Assembly (NCBI RefSeq): GCF_003426815.1
Contig: NZ_QKYK01000012.1
Span: forward strand, 62,001-126,000
DNA from: Desertimonas flava
GTDB taxonomy: Bacteria; Actinomycetota; Acidimicrobiia; Acidimicrobiales; Ilumatobacteraceae
Reading direction: 5' to 3'
DNA length: 64,000 nt
Part shown: piece by piece, positions 38,245-46,108 of the stretch
How the letters are laid out: each line of letters starts with the position of its first letter
How positions within the stretch are numbered: the first letter of the stretch is position 1
Translations under genes and position numbers: made by a program
The notes under the pieces: generated by a model
Seen by the model: only the letters and a program-made list of their open reading frames with translations
Databases searched by the model: none
Told to the model about the DNA's origin: nothing

Positions 38245-39435
38245 TCAGCAGCCGCTGTTGTACTGGGCGGTTACGTGCCAACCCCGCTCGCCGTCGCGTT
38301 CGACGACGATCAGCGTGGCCATCATCGACGCGTCATAGTCGGGCGAGTACGTGTACACGTACCGGTCGGCCGTTTCGGCGTACTCGACGTAGCCGCTGTC
38401 CATCAGACCCTGGAAGTTCGAGGAGCCGGAATCGAGGTACGCCCACAGCGCCTCAGCCGGCGTCGCCGCCCAGGACGTTCCCACCAGCGTGCCACCCACG
38501 CGGCCGACAGCGGTGTCGCAGGGAATGACGTCGTCGAGCACCGGCGCGGCCACCGGGTCGCCGGTCGCCACGATGAGCGGGCCGAGGTCGCCGCGGCCGC
38601 GGCTGAGTTCGCCCATGGGGTCGGGCCAGAACAGACCGTGTATCCACCGCAAGCCGTCCGGCGCGCCGATGGACACCTGGACCACGTCACACGGGACCGC
38701 GGCGTCGCCCTCGCCGCCGGGCCTCCTCGAGACGACGACATCGGGTGCCGTCTCCGGGGCCGACGACAGCGTGTCCACCGACGGCGTGTCGCCAGGACCA
38801 GTCAGCGTCTCGCGGCTCAGCTCGACGGACTGGCCCGTTCCGCCAACCTGAACATACGGTTCTCCGGGGAGGCCGGCGTAAGAGTCGGCCCAGGTACCAG
38901 CGAGGTCGTAGAGCACCTTGGGGTCGGCGGGCCAGCGGATCTCGACGGTGCCGACGTCGCCGTTCCAGTAGCCGACCAGCTGACCGGCAGCCGGCGCTCG
39001 TTGGCCGGGCGCGGCGCCGGGCGTCATCTCGCCCGCACCGGCCACGGTCACGTCGACTGGTAGCTCCGTCCCGCAGGTCACCGGCTCGGTGTCCGCGACG
39101 ACGGTGGTGGGCGCCGGGCCGGGTGCGGAGGCCTGACGGATCGACACCTCGGACTCCGACGTCGCAGGATCGTCTAGTGGTGTGGTCGAGGCAGGCGACG
39201 AGCCGCCGCCGGGGGCGTCGGCGTCACGACCACCGAGCAGCGCGACGGCGCCGACGCCAGCGACGGCCACTACGCCGGCGGCGGCCGCCGCGAACCAGCG
39301 TGGATCGATCACCGACGAAGCGCTCGACGCGGGCGCAGTGAGCGGCCACGACGACGGGTGAGGGCTGGCGGCGCCGATGTTGCCAAGGGCCGCCCGGACG
39401 ATGTCGTCGAACTCGATGGTGTCGGGTGTGCTCAC
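38245..39435 (-). CDS. Membrane-anchored protein coupled to an ECF sigma factor (anti-sigma candidate)
   Basis: 396 residues from GTG 39435. About 45 cytoplasmic residues (FDDIVRAALGNIG), one membrane helix at about 49-68 (AAAAAGVVAVAGVGAVALLGG), a Ser/Thr linker, and about 300 extracytoplasmic residues with four or more cysteines. The start overlaps the sigma-factor stop by 4 bp, the usual layout of a sigma/anti-sigma pair. The N-terminal part has no zinc-binding ZAS motif that I can see, so the anti-sigma role rests on context. Confidence 0.6.
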   Translation of the reverse strand: MSTPDTIEFDDIVRAALGNIGAASPHPSSWPLTAPASSASSVIDPRWFAAAAAGVVAVAGVGAVALLGGRDADAPGGGSSPASTTPLDDPATSESEVSIRQASAPGPAPTTVVADTEPVTCGTELPVDVTVAGAGEMTPGAAPGQRAPAAGQLVGYWNGDVGTVEIRWPADPKVLYDLAGTWADSYAGLPGEPYVQVGGTGQSVELSRETLTGPGDTPSVDTLSSAPETAPDVVVSRRPGGEGDAAVPCDVVQVSIGAPDGLRWIHGLFWPDPMGELSRGRGDLGPLIVATGDPVAAPVLDDVIPCDTAVGRVGGTLVGTSWAATPAEALWAYLDSGSSNFQGLMDSGYVEYAETADRYVYTYSPDYDASMMATLIVVERDGERGWHVTAQYNSGC

Positions 39436-39940
39436 TGCAGTGCCTTTCGGAGATGGATCCGCGCCCGGACGAGCTGACGGTGGACGGTGCCGAGCGACAC
39501 GCCGAGTTCGGCGGCGATGTCTCGCTCGGACAGGTCGGACCAGTACGCGAGGTAGACGACGGCCCGCTGGGCCACGCTGAGTTCGGCGACCGCCCGTTGC
39601 ACATCGATGTCGGGATGATCGCCCGGAGGGTGTCCGGGGCCAGCGCCTTGAGCTCGCGGGCGGCGCGCCGTCGCTGGGCGCGTCGGCGCCCGGCGGCGCC
39701 GTTGTAGACGGACCGGAACAGGTAGGCCCGCCGGTTGCCGATGCCACCGGCGAGTATCGCTTCGGACGCCCGGAGAAATGCGTCGACGACCACGTCGTGA
39801 GCGTCGGCCGGCCCAACCAGCACGGTCGCGAACCGCATCAGCTCCGTGTTGTGGGCACACCAGAGCGCCTCAGCCGTCACCGGCTGCTCGTCGGGGACCC
39901 CTTCGGGTCGTGGCACCCCCTCCGCGTTCATCTCGCGCAT
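39432..39940 (-). pseudogene. ECF-type sigma factor, frameshifted
   Basis: Sigma region 2 (ALWCAHNTELMRFATVLVG then DAHDVVVDAFLRASEAILAG, YLFRSVYNGAAGRRR) is read from ATG 39940 or 39931. Region 4 (VQRAVAELSVAQRAVVYLAYW, DLSERDIAAELGVSLGTVHRQ, LVRARIHLRKALQ) is in a different frame that ends at 39432. The switch point falls near 39611-39614 (CCCG on the coding strand); adding one G there joins LRAIIP to DIDVQRAV in one frame. It is therefore a one-base deletion, a sequencing error, or a +/-1 recoding site. If intact it would be a SigE/RpoE-like factor of about 168 residues. Confidence 0.75.
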
Positions 39941-39990
39941 GCGACCGTATGACTCCGCCGCACCCCCATCCGCGTGACACCCGAACTTCT

Positions 39991-40030
39991 TGTACTGGTT
40001 GTGGCCCGCCTACGGGACGAAACCAGTACA
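39991..40030 (-). terminator. 10-bp hairpin after hisS
   Basis: tgtactggtt (39991-40000) pairs perfectly with aaccagtaca (40021-40030) around 20 nt; flanking ttc/gaa can add pairs past a mismatch. It follows the hisS stop on the minus strand. Confidence 0.55.
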
Positions 40031-40045
40031 GGAACTCGAGGGCGG

Positions 40046-41290
40046 TCAGGACTGCAGCGCGGCGGCGAGGTCGGCGCGCGCGACGACGGACTGGTCGCCG
40101 CCGTCGCGCATCGGCCGCACGACCGCCGTCCCGGCAGCCAGTTCGTCGCTGCCGACGATGACGGCGAAGCGGGCGCCGCTGCGGTCGGCCGCCTTCATCT
40201 GCGACTTCATGCTCCGGTTGTCGAAGGCCCGGTCGACACGGAGGCCTGCAGCGCGCAGCTCCTCGCTGATCGCCAGAGCTTCGAGACCACCGGTGGTGTC
40301 GACCACGAACACGTCGAGCTCGAGCGGATCGGCGGGGAACACGCCCTCGTCGTCGCAGGCGATCAGCGTGCGATCGACGCCGATGGCGAAACCGATACCC
40401 GGCGTGGCCGGCCCGCCGAGCGCCTCGACGAGGCCGTCGTAACGACCGCCGCCACCGAGGGCGTTCTGGGCGCTGTCGAGGGTGCCGCCGGCGAACTCGA
40501 ACGTGGTGCGCACGTAGTAGTCGAGGCCGCGTACGAGGCGGGGCGACACGGTGTAGGGGATGCCGAGCCGGTCGAGGCCCGCCAACACGGACGCGAAGTG
40601 GGCGGCCGACTCCTCGCCGTAGAAGTCGGCGATCGTCGGCGCGCCTGCGATCACCGGGGCGTCCTCACGGCGCTTGGAGTCCAGCACGCGCAGCGGGTTG
40701 CGGGCGAGCGTCGCCCGGCTGTCCTCCGACAGGGCGTCGATGTTGGCCGTGAAGTAGTCGCGCAACGCATCGTTGAACGCCGCCCGCTCGGCGGGCTCGC
40801 CGAGCGAGTTGATCAGCAGCGTCACCTGCTGCAACCCGAGTTGCTGGAAGAAGCGCCAGCCGACGGCGACCACCTCGGCGTCGACGAAGGGATCGTCGCT
40901 GCCGAGGACCTCGAGGTCGATCTGGTCGAACTGGCGGTACCGGCCCCGCTGTGGCTTCTCGTACCGGAAGTTGGAACCGGCCAACCAGACCTTCCACGGC
41001 GTCACCGGCCGTTGCTGAGCGAACGAGCGGCACACGCCGGCGGTGAACTCGGGCCGCAGGGCGACGTCCCGTCCACCATTGTCGGTGAAGCGGTACATCT
41101 CCTTCTGCACGATGTCGGTCGCCTCTCCGACCCCCGCGAACACCCCAGCGTCCTCCATCAGGGGCGTCGCCAACGCGGCGTAGCCGGCGGCCGCGGCCAC
41201 GTCGGCGAATGCCGCGACGAATCGGCGCCAGCGATCGGCGTCGGGCGGAAGGATGTCTCTCATCCCCGGGCTGGTCTGGAACTGCGGCAC
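40046..41290 (-). CDS. hisS: Histidyl-tRNA synthetase
   Basis: 414 residues. It opens FQTSPGMRDILPPDADRWRR (class II HisRS start), then LRPEFTAGVCRSF (motif 2 region), RGLDYYVRTTFEF (histidine-binding), GGGGRYDGLVEALGG and motif 3 GIGFAIGVDRTLIA; the C-terminal ~95 residues are the anticodon domain. GTG 41290 is preceded by TAGCCT at 8 nt. In Mycobacterium hisS also lies near relA and apt, which agrees with relA having ended just beyond the PQQ gene before the insertion. Confidence 0.95.
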   Translation of the reverse strand: MPQFQTSPGMRDILPPDADRWRRFVAAFADVAAAAGYAALATPLMEDAGVFAGVGEATDIVQKEMYRFTDNGGRDVALRPEFTAGVCRSFAQQRPVTPWKVWLAGSNFRYEKPQRGRYRQFDQIDLEVLGSDDPFVDAEVVAVGWRFFQQLGLQQVTLLINSLGEPAERAAFNDALRDYFTANIDALSEDSRATLARNPLRVLDSKRREDAPVIAGAPTIADFYGEESAAHFASVLAGLDRLGIPYTVSPRLVRGLDYYVRTTFEFAGGTLDSAQNALGGGGRYDGLVEALGGPATPGIGFAIGVDRTLIACDDEGVFPADPLELDVFVVDTTGGLEALAISEELRAAGLRVDRAFDNRSMKSQMKAADRSGARFAVIVGSDELAAGTAVVRPMRDGGDQSVVARADLAAALQS

Positions 41291-41298
41291 GGCCAGCA

Positions 41299-41304
41299 AG
41301 GCTA
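41299..41304 (-). promoter_or_regulatory. -10 hexamer TAGCCT for hisS
   Basis: On the minus strand TAGCCT ends 8 nt before GTG 41290; this decides the start among several upstream in-frame codons. Confidence 0.45.
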
Positions 41305-41465
41305 CGGGTGCGCTCCGCCGGCTGTGGGTTCCGATTCCTCCCCGGCCCGTCCCACCGGCCTGAGACGAGCAGGGAATTTCCTCGCGCGCCCCGTCGGACC
41401 TCGCTACGTTGCCCAACCCCGACCCCGCTCCACGGGGCCCCGAACCCGCACTCCGAGGATCCCAG

Positions 41466-42680
41466 ATGATCGATCTCCAGGCTCGCCGGCGTTGGCTCGT
41501 CGGCGCCTGCGCCCTGCTCGCCCCGACCGCCTTCGTCGCCGGCGTCGCCAACGGCCCGGCTGCGGCCGCCACGGCGGCGTCGCCGTGCTTCGATGTCGAC
41601 CAGTTCCTCGGCGGGGCCGGACACGCCGGCTCCGGGATGGCCACGGCCGGCATCACGGGCAGCCCGACGCTGTTGTGGACGTCGCCGTCGAGCGGTCAGA
41701 TGCCGGCGTCGCCGGCCATCGTGGACGGCATCGCGTACGTCGCCGACGGCCTGCTGGGCACCGGAGCGATCCGGGCGATCGACACGGCCACGGGCGCCGA
41801 ATTGTGGAACGCTCCGCTGCCCGGCCAGCCGTTCGGGTCGACCGTCGCCGTGGTCGATGGGCTCGCCGTCGTGGGTGACATCGACGGCAACCTGACGGCC
41901 ATCGACACCGCGACGCATGGCGAGGCGTGGACCGTGGCGCTCGCCACGACGATCTCGTCGTCGCCGGCCGTCGCCGACGGCGTCCTGGTGATCAACGCCG
42001 AGGACACCGTCTACGCGCTCGACCCGGTGACGGGGACGACGCTGTGGACGTTTGAGAACGGCGGGGACGGCGGCTACACGATCGAATCGTCGGCGGCCAT
42101 CGTGGACGGCATCGTGTTCACCACCTCGATCGGTGGCGACGGCGGAACGTCGCTGTGGGCGCTCGACGCCGCGACCGGGGACGAGATCTGGTCCTACGAA
42201 CCGTCGCAGGCGGGGCTGGGCACGCCGGCCTACCACGACGGGACCGTCTACGCCGGCGGCCCCGGCGGCCTCGTCGCCGTCGATGCCGAGACGGGCGAGG
42301 AGGTGTGGGCGAGCCCGGTCGGCGACGTGTTCTCGGCACCGGCGGTCGGCGACGATCTCATCATCGCCCACACCAACCGGGACCTCGTCGCCGTGGACGC
42401 GGCGACGGGTGACGAGGTCTGGCGTGCCGACACCGGTGGCTCGTGGTCGGCGCCGACGCTCGTCGACGACGTCGTGTACATCGGCAGCAACGGCATGGCG
42501 TTCCAGCAGAGCGTGCAGTTGCTCGACGCCGCCACGGGCGAGCAGATCGCCCGCATCGAAGGCTTCGGCTCCGTCAACAGCCCGGTGGTCGTCACCGGCG
42601 GAGCTGCCTACGCGGCGACGGCGAAGGGATTGATCGCCATCGGCGGGGCCGGCCCGTCGTCGTGCGCCGCAGCCGGCTGA
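41466..42680 (+). CDS. Secreted PQQ-type beta-propeller repeat protein
   Basis: 404 residues. A signal peptide (about 1-38: Arg-rich, then LVGACALLAPTAFVAGVANG) is followed by at least seven blades of the PQQ_2 type, each with a V-A-D/Y-A-L/I-D-A-A-TGDEVW pattern (for example VYALDPVTGTTLWTF, LVAVDAETGEEVWASP, LVAVDAATGDEVWRAD). Such propellers occur in PQQ dehydrogenases and BamB-like scaffolds; no catalytic or PQQ-binding residues are evident, so I call it a structural or ligand-binding propeller. It converges on the original relA 3' end 19 bp away. Confidence 0.8.
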   Translation: MIDLQARRRWLVGACALLAPTAFVAGVANGPAAAATAASPCFDVDQFLGGAGHAGSGMATAGITGSPTLLWTSPSSGQMPASPAIVDGIAYVADGLLGTGAIRAIDTATGAELWNAPLPGQPFGSTVAVVDGLAVVGDIDGNLTAIDTATHGEAWTVALATTISSSPAVADGVLVINAEDTVYALDPVTGTTLWTFENGGDGGYTIESSAAIVDGIVFTTSIGGDGGTSLWALDAATGDEIWSYEPSQAGLGTPAYHDGTVYAGGPGGLVAVDAETGEEVWASPVGDVFSAPAVGDDLIIAHTNRDLVAVDAATGDEVWRADTGGSWSAPTLVDDVVYIGSNGMAFQQSVQLLDAATGEQIARIEGFGSVNSPVVVTGGAAYAATAKGLIAIGGAGPSSCAAAG

Positions 42681-42699
42681 TCGAAACCGGCCGGACGGC

Positions 42700-42758
42700 T
42701 CAGCTGGCCGCCTGGACCGCCTTGGCGCCCTTACCGGGCACCAGGCGGTAGGCGTCAT
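42700..42758 (-). pseudogene. Displaced original 3' end of relA
   Basis: Read on the minus strand this encodes DAYRLVPGKGAKAVQAAS and a TGA stop at 42700. The functional relA at 60168 ends DAYRLVPGKGARTVSAAS and stop. Upstream of the shared 13 bp the reading frame here is no longer relA. The fragment is the native gene end left behind when the element entered relA. Confidence 0.9.
42746..42758. other. attL core of the integrated element
   Basis: CGGTAGGCGTCAT is identical to 60214-60226. To its left the two sites stay similar (28 of 35 positions over 42724-42758 against 60192-60226) because both encode the relA C-terminus; to its right they diverge. Recombination must have occurred inside or at the edge of this block. 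Confidence 0.85.
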
Positions 42759-42850
42759 CTATGCGACCACATGCGTTGTAGCTAGCGACGAACTACCAGG
42801 ATCCCGGCGAGCGCAACGGGGGTGACTATCCGCATGGAAGGGACACCACC

Positions 42851-43330
42851 ATGACCATCATCGCGTGCGAACTCCGGCAGTACGCCCTCATCCAAGCGGC
42901 TGGCCTGATCGATCGCCTCGGGTTCGATCCCGTCGCCGTTGACGACTGGCCCGACCTGTGCGCCGCCGACAACGCCCTCGACCTCGCGTCGGCCTCGATC
43001 GCCGAGGCCGCCGAGTGGGACCCCTCATTGGTCGCCGAGGCGGCCGCAGGGCTGGACCGGCGCCGGCTCGTCGGTCACCTGCTGTGGGCGACGCGGATCA
43101 TGGTCGAGCAATCCCTCCAGCCCGACGAGCGCCGCGCCGAACAGCTCGCCCGCCTTGCCTGCGTCGGGGTGCCGGCCCGTGCGCAGAGCTTCGCGCCGCG
43201 GCATGCACAGATGGCGCTCGACATCCTCGAGGCCGTGCACCCGACCGTGCCGTGGGGCGAGGTTGTGCCGATCGACGACGCTCGCGCCCGTCTCGTCCGG
43301 TTCGCCGAGCAGGCGTGCGCGTTGGCATGA
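42851..43330 (+). CDS. Protein of unknown function coupled to the left recombinase
   Basis: 159 residues, mainly helical, with no signal or membrane segment. It has an AAGGGA ribosome-binding site 8 nt before ATG 42851 and overlaps the recombinase ATG by 4 bp (ATGA, 43327-43330). Its content (QYALIQAAGLIDRLGFDP, MVEQSLQPDERRAEQLARLA) does not match a family I know. The tight coupling suggests a partner, for example a directionality or regulatory factor, but that is inference. Confidence 0.6.
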   Translation: MTIIACELRQYALIQAAGLIDRLGFDPVAVDDWPDLCAADNALDLASASIAEAAEWDPSLVAEAAAGLDRRRLVGHLLWATRIMVEQSLQPDERRAEQLARLACVGVPARAQSFAPRHAQMALDILEAVHPTVPWGEVVPIDDARARLVRFAEQACALA

Positions 43331-44310
43331 GCGACCAGGCCACGGTCGCTACCGACCGTCTGCCCACGCTGTACCCGCTGGCGAGGGAGTACCTGCGGTC
43401 ACGGCAAGCTCGCGGCGAGATCGACGAGCGCACCGCCAAAGACACGTACTGGCATCTGCTGCGACGGTTCGCCGAGTTCTTCGGGGCCCGCCGTCTCGAC
43501 CAGCTGTCACCGCCGCTGATCGACCGCTGGGTCGAAACGCTCGGCCACTACGCGCCGGCATCGCGGCGGCAGTACATCTCAATGACGCGGGTGTTCTGCC
43601 AGTGGCTCGTGTCCACCGGCAAGATCCCGCGCGATCCGACGACGCACGTGCGGCCGGTGAAGGAGCCACGGCACTTCCCGAGGACACTCAACGAGGCCGA
43701 GGTCGGCCGACTGCTCGCAGCGTGTCCGAATCGGCGGGCTCGGGCGATCGTGTGGCTGATGGTCGGCTGCGGCCTACGTTGCGTCGAGGTCTCGCGACTG
43801 ACGACGGCCGACTACGACGCCGAGCGGCGCCTACTGCACGTCACCGGAAAGGGCGGCCACGAGCGCCAGGTGCCCGTCCCCTGCCACGCCGCACGCGAGG
43901 TCGACGCCTACCTCCTCGACGTCGGCAAGACGCGTGGCCCGCTGATCCGCAACGAGCTCGACGGCCGATCACCGATCAATGCCAAGACGCTGTCGCACTA
44001 CATGCGCCGATGGCTGCGGGCCGCCGGCGTCAAGCAAGCCGCGCTCGATGGTCGGTCGGCGCACACGTTGCGTCGGACCGCGGCGTCCGACGTGATGGAA
44101 CGCTCCGGCGAGATCCGGATCGTGCAGGAGATGCTCGGCCACGCCCGACTCGAGACGACCGCGAAGTACTACCTGCGGGCAGTCCCGCTCGACAAGCTCC
44201 GCGAGGCGATGGAGGGCCGCGACTACGGCACCGCCACCGCGTCACCACCGGTCGACGAGGCGCCGGAAGGTGACGAGCTCGCCGCACGACGCAAACAGCG
44301 CGCCGGATGA
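43327..44310 (+). CDS. Tyrosine recombinase at the left end of the element
   Basis: 327 residues from ATG 43327. A SAM-like N-terminal domain (about 15-110, YLRSRQARGEIDERTAKDTY) is followed by a catalytic domain with R in GCGLRCVEVSRL, HTLRRTAASDVM, LGHARLETTAKYYLR (H and Y), and a ~40-residue acidic/basic tail. All catalytic residues are visible. It could serve integration or excision or act at another site; it differs from the right-end recombinase in length and motifs. Confidence 0.88.
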   Translation: MSDQATVATDRLPTLYPLAREYLRSRQARGEIDERTAKDTYWHLLRRFAEFFGARRLDQLSPPLIDRWVETLGHYAPASRRQYISMTRVFCQWLVSTGKIPRDPTTHVRPVKEPRHFPRTLNEAEVGRLLAACPNRRARAIVWLMVGCGLRCVEVSRLTTADYDAERRLLHVTGKGGHERQVPVPCHAAREVDAYLLDVGKTRGPLIRNELDGRSPINAKTLSHYMRRWLRAAGVKQAALDGRSAHTLRRTAASDVMERSGEIRIVQEMLGHARLETTAKYYLRAVPLDKLREAMEGRDYGTATASPPVDEAPEGDELAARRKQRAG

Positions 44311-44384
44311 ACGATCCGGTCCGGTATTGACGCCATCAACTATGCGGTCTGCGCCCGCCTCACACCCACCGGTGCCCCACAGGC

Positions 44385-44639
44385 CTAGATGCCGATGAGG
44401 TACTTCGGGACGCCAACGGTCTCGTCGAAGTAGTTGGCGTGCGTCACCTTGACCGTCTCGAGTGAGTCCGACCCGATCAGCACGATCTCGATCTCTGGCC
44501 GATCCTTGTGCGTCTGCTCCATCAGGAAGTAGGCCGAGACGGCCTTGTCCGACTCTGCGAACTTCTGCTGGTGGACAAGCCTGTTCGAGCCGTGGTCAAA
44601 CACCAACAAAAAATGGATGAGCTTCCCGGACATCATCAC
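44385..44639 (-). CDS. Small partner protein of the RelA/SpoT-domain gene (antitoxin candidate)
   Basis: 83-84 residues; start codons GTG 44639, ATG 44636 and ATG 44633 are stacked, all overlapping or abutting the upstream stop (44636-44638). The sequence (GKLIHFLLVFDHGSNRLV, EIEIVLIGSDSLETVKVTH, HANYFDE) alternates strands and helices with no known motif. Coupling to a stand-alone alarmone-synthetase fold is the pattern of toxSAS toxin-antitoxin pairs, so an antitoxin role is the leading guess. Base composition is visibly less GC-rich than the host genes. Confidence 0.65.
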   Translation of the reverse strand: MMMSGKLIHFLLVFDHGSNRLVHQQKFAESDKAVSAYFLMEQTHKDRPEIEIVLIGSDSLETVKVTHANYFDETVGVPKYLIGI

Positions 44640-45346
44640 TGCCCTTCCATGCGTTGAATGTACCCGAATACCTCGGAGCGTAGAGCGTTGATCTCGTCCA
44701 GGATGTCATCAGGCACATCCTCATCGGATTCCTCGATCGCGTTCGCTCGCGACACCACTCGCAAGAGATCAAGAACCTCGCGCGGCCCGGCGCCGCTCTT
44801 CAGGTCCCCGAACCGCTGCCCGAATCGCTCGACGGCGATGGCCCACTCGTGCATCACGACCGTTCGAAGCTGCATCTCGATGGTTCGGCCGTCGTACGCG
44901 ACGATCACGTGAACCCCGCGGTAGCCGGACGACCGAGGGGTGGCGACGTAGTCCACACTTCGGACATAGCCGGAGCGGCCCTCGAGGCGTCGCTGGAGAG
45001 CCCGGAGATCGCGAATCGTCGGCACTACCGCCCGGCACCCTCCGATGTCCTGCATCCTGGACAGCTTCATGCTCGGTTCCCGGAGCAGCTTGTCGAGGAT
45101 CGTGTTGAGGCGCTTGAGTCGTTGCGAAACACGCACCGGGATGCCTTCGGCCTGCACGGACGAGCGCATTCCCATCGTGGCCTTTGTCAGCGGGTACTGG
45201 TGACACCGCCGGTAGTGCTCCACGATGTCGAACGACTCGGATACCTGCATGAGGTCCAGTTGACGATCGCCGAACTGGTACGAGCGCCAGATCTCGCCCG
45301 CCCGGTCGACCTGGCCCTTCGAGTACCGCAGATCAAGTCGAGCCAT
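44636..45346 (-). CDS. Stand-alone RelA/SpoT-domain protein (small alarmone synthetase or toxSAS-like toxin)
   Basis: 236 residues from ATG 45346. The synthetase core is complete: KLSRMQDIGGCRAVV (Asp and Arg of the ATP/G-loop region), YVATPRSSGYRGVHVIV (Tyr and His of the acceptor loop) and IEMQLRTVVMHEWA (catalytic Glu and the RT-xxMH-WA signature). There is no HD hydrolase, TGS or ACT domain. An N-terminal helical part (about 1-85) precedes the core. Proteins of this kind make (p)ppGpp/ppApp or pyrophosphorylate tRNA 3' ends; which applies here cannot be read. TACGGT lies 7 nt before the ATG. Confidence 0.85.
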   Translation of the reverse strand: MARLDLRYSKGQVDRAGEIWRSYQFGDRQLDLMQVSESFDIVEHYRRCHQYPLTKATMGMRSSVQAEGIPVRVSQRLKRLNTILDKLLREPSMKLSRMQDIGGCRAVVPTIRDLRALQRRLEGRSGYVRSVDYVATPRSSGYRGVHVIVAYDGRTIEMQLRTVVMHEWAIAVERFGQRFGDLKSGAGPREVLDLLRVVSRANAIEESDEDVPDDILDEINALRSEVFGYIQRMEGQ

Positions 45347-45353
45347 TGGCGTC

Positions 45354-45359
45354 ACCGTA
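45354..45359 (-). promoter_or_regulatory. -10 hexamer TACGGT for the RelA/SpoT-domain gene pair
   Basis: On the minus strand TACGGT ends 7 nt before ATG 45346; the same bases could read as a GGTGA ribosome-binding site if transcription starts upstream. Confidence 0.4.
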
Positions 45360-45420
45360 CAGAACTGGGCTGACCGTCGAATGGGGGTTTCGCGGTGTCA
45401 AGACGGGCCCACCGTCGCCG

Positions 45421-45954
45421 CTACTCCTGCTCGGCGTTCGGAGCGTTCCGATGGGCAATGTAGGCCCCGCGGTTCGATGCCGGCGGCCACCACTGGAAGG
45501 TGAGAAGTTCGCGCCACCGACCTCGGTCTCGCCACTCCAGCCGCATGACACACGGCCCATCGCCTGGCTGCCACGCGCCTTCGCCGCTCTGACCGAACTC
45601 GGGCACCAGCTGCACGGCGGACCGGCCAGCAACGGCAAACGGCTTTGCAAGGTCGAGCCTGTCACCCGCCTCTGGTCGCAGGGTTGCTCGAGTGGTGAGC
45701 CACTCGAGCACGTTTCCGTCCACGACTGCCCGCAGATCCTCAACGGCAATGGACGGGGCGCCGGTGTTGGTCAGCACCAGGGGAAACCGGAGGCGAGCTT
45801 GCTTCGCCAGAAAGACGGATCCGTACCCATTGGGGGCGAAGGTCTTCAGTTTCCCGCGGCGCACGTAGATCCACCAGAACGAGGCCACCGTGAACACGAG
45901 CGCCAGCACGGGCACGAAGTGGCTCCAATGCGTCACCACCGCCAGAGCAGCCAT
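45421..45954 (-). CDS. Small membrane-anchored protein of unknown function
   Basis: 177 residues. One or two membrane helices at about 8-32 (FVPVLALVFTVASFWWIYV) are followed by a soluble domain with RFPLVLTNTGAPSIAVEDLRA, an immunoglobulin-like strand pattern, and Trp-rich ends (LLTFQWWPPA). It faces the DUF4145 gene divergently. TACGCT lies 8 nt before ATG 45954. I recognise no family. Confidence 0.55.
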   Translation of the reverse strand: MAALAVVTHWSHFVPVLALVFTVASFWWIYVRRGKLKTFAPNGYGSVFLAKQARLRFPLVLTNTGAPSIAVEDLRAVVDGNVLEWLTTRATLRPEAGDRLDLAKPFAVAGRSAVQLVPEFGQSGEGAWQPGDGPCVMRLEWRDRGRWRELLTFQWWPPASNRGAYIAHRNAPNAEQE

Positions 45955-45962
45955 GTCAGCGC

Positions 45963-45968
45963 AGCGTA
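45963..45968 (-). promoter_or_regulatory. -10 hexamer TACGCT for the 177-residue membrane protein
   Basis: On the minus strand TACGCT ends 8 nt before ATG 45954, within the 154-bp divergent gap to the DUF4145 gene. Confidence 0.4.
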
Positions 45969-46108
45969 CGCGGCGCGGCCGATCGGACGTGACCTGAGGA
46001 CCGTCGCGCCGGGACGATCGCTACGATCGGCCTGCAACCTGGGGAGGGAAAGATGAAGCAACGAGCCACCGCGGTCCACGCCTGTGGGGCAGGCTGAGGA
46101 TCTCCGCC

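Noticed and set aside
42759-42850. A tRNA gene as the attachment site of the element
   Set aside because: No cloverleaf is present; the duplicated sequence is clearly the relA C-terminus.
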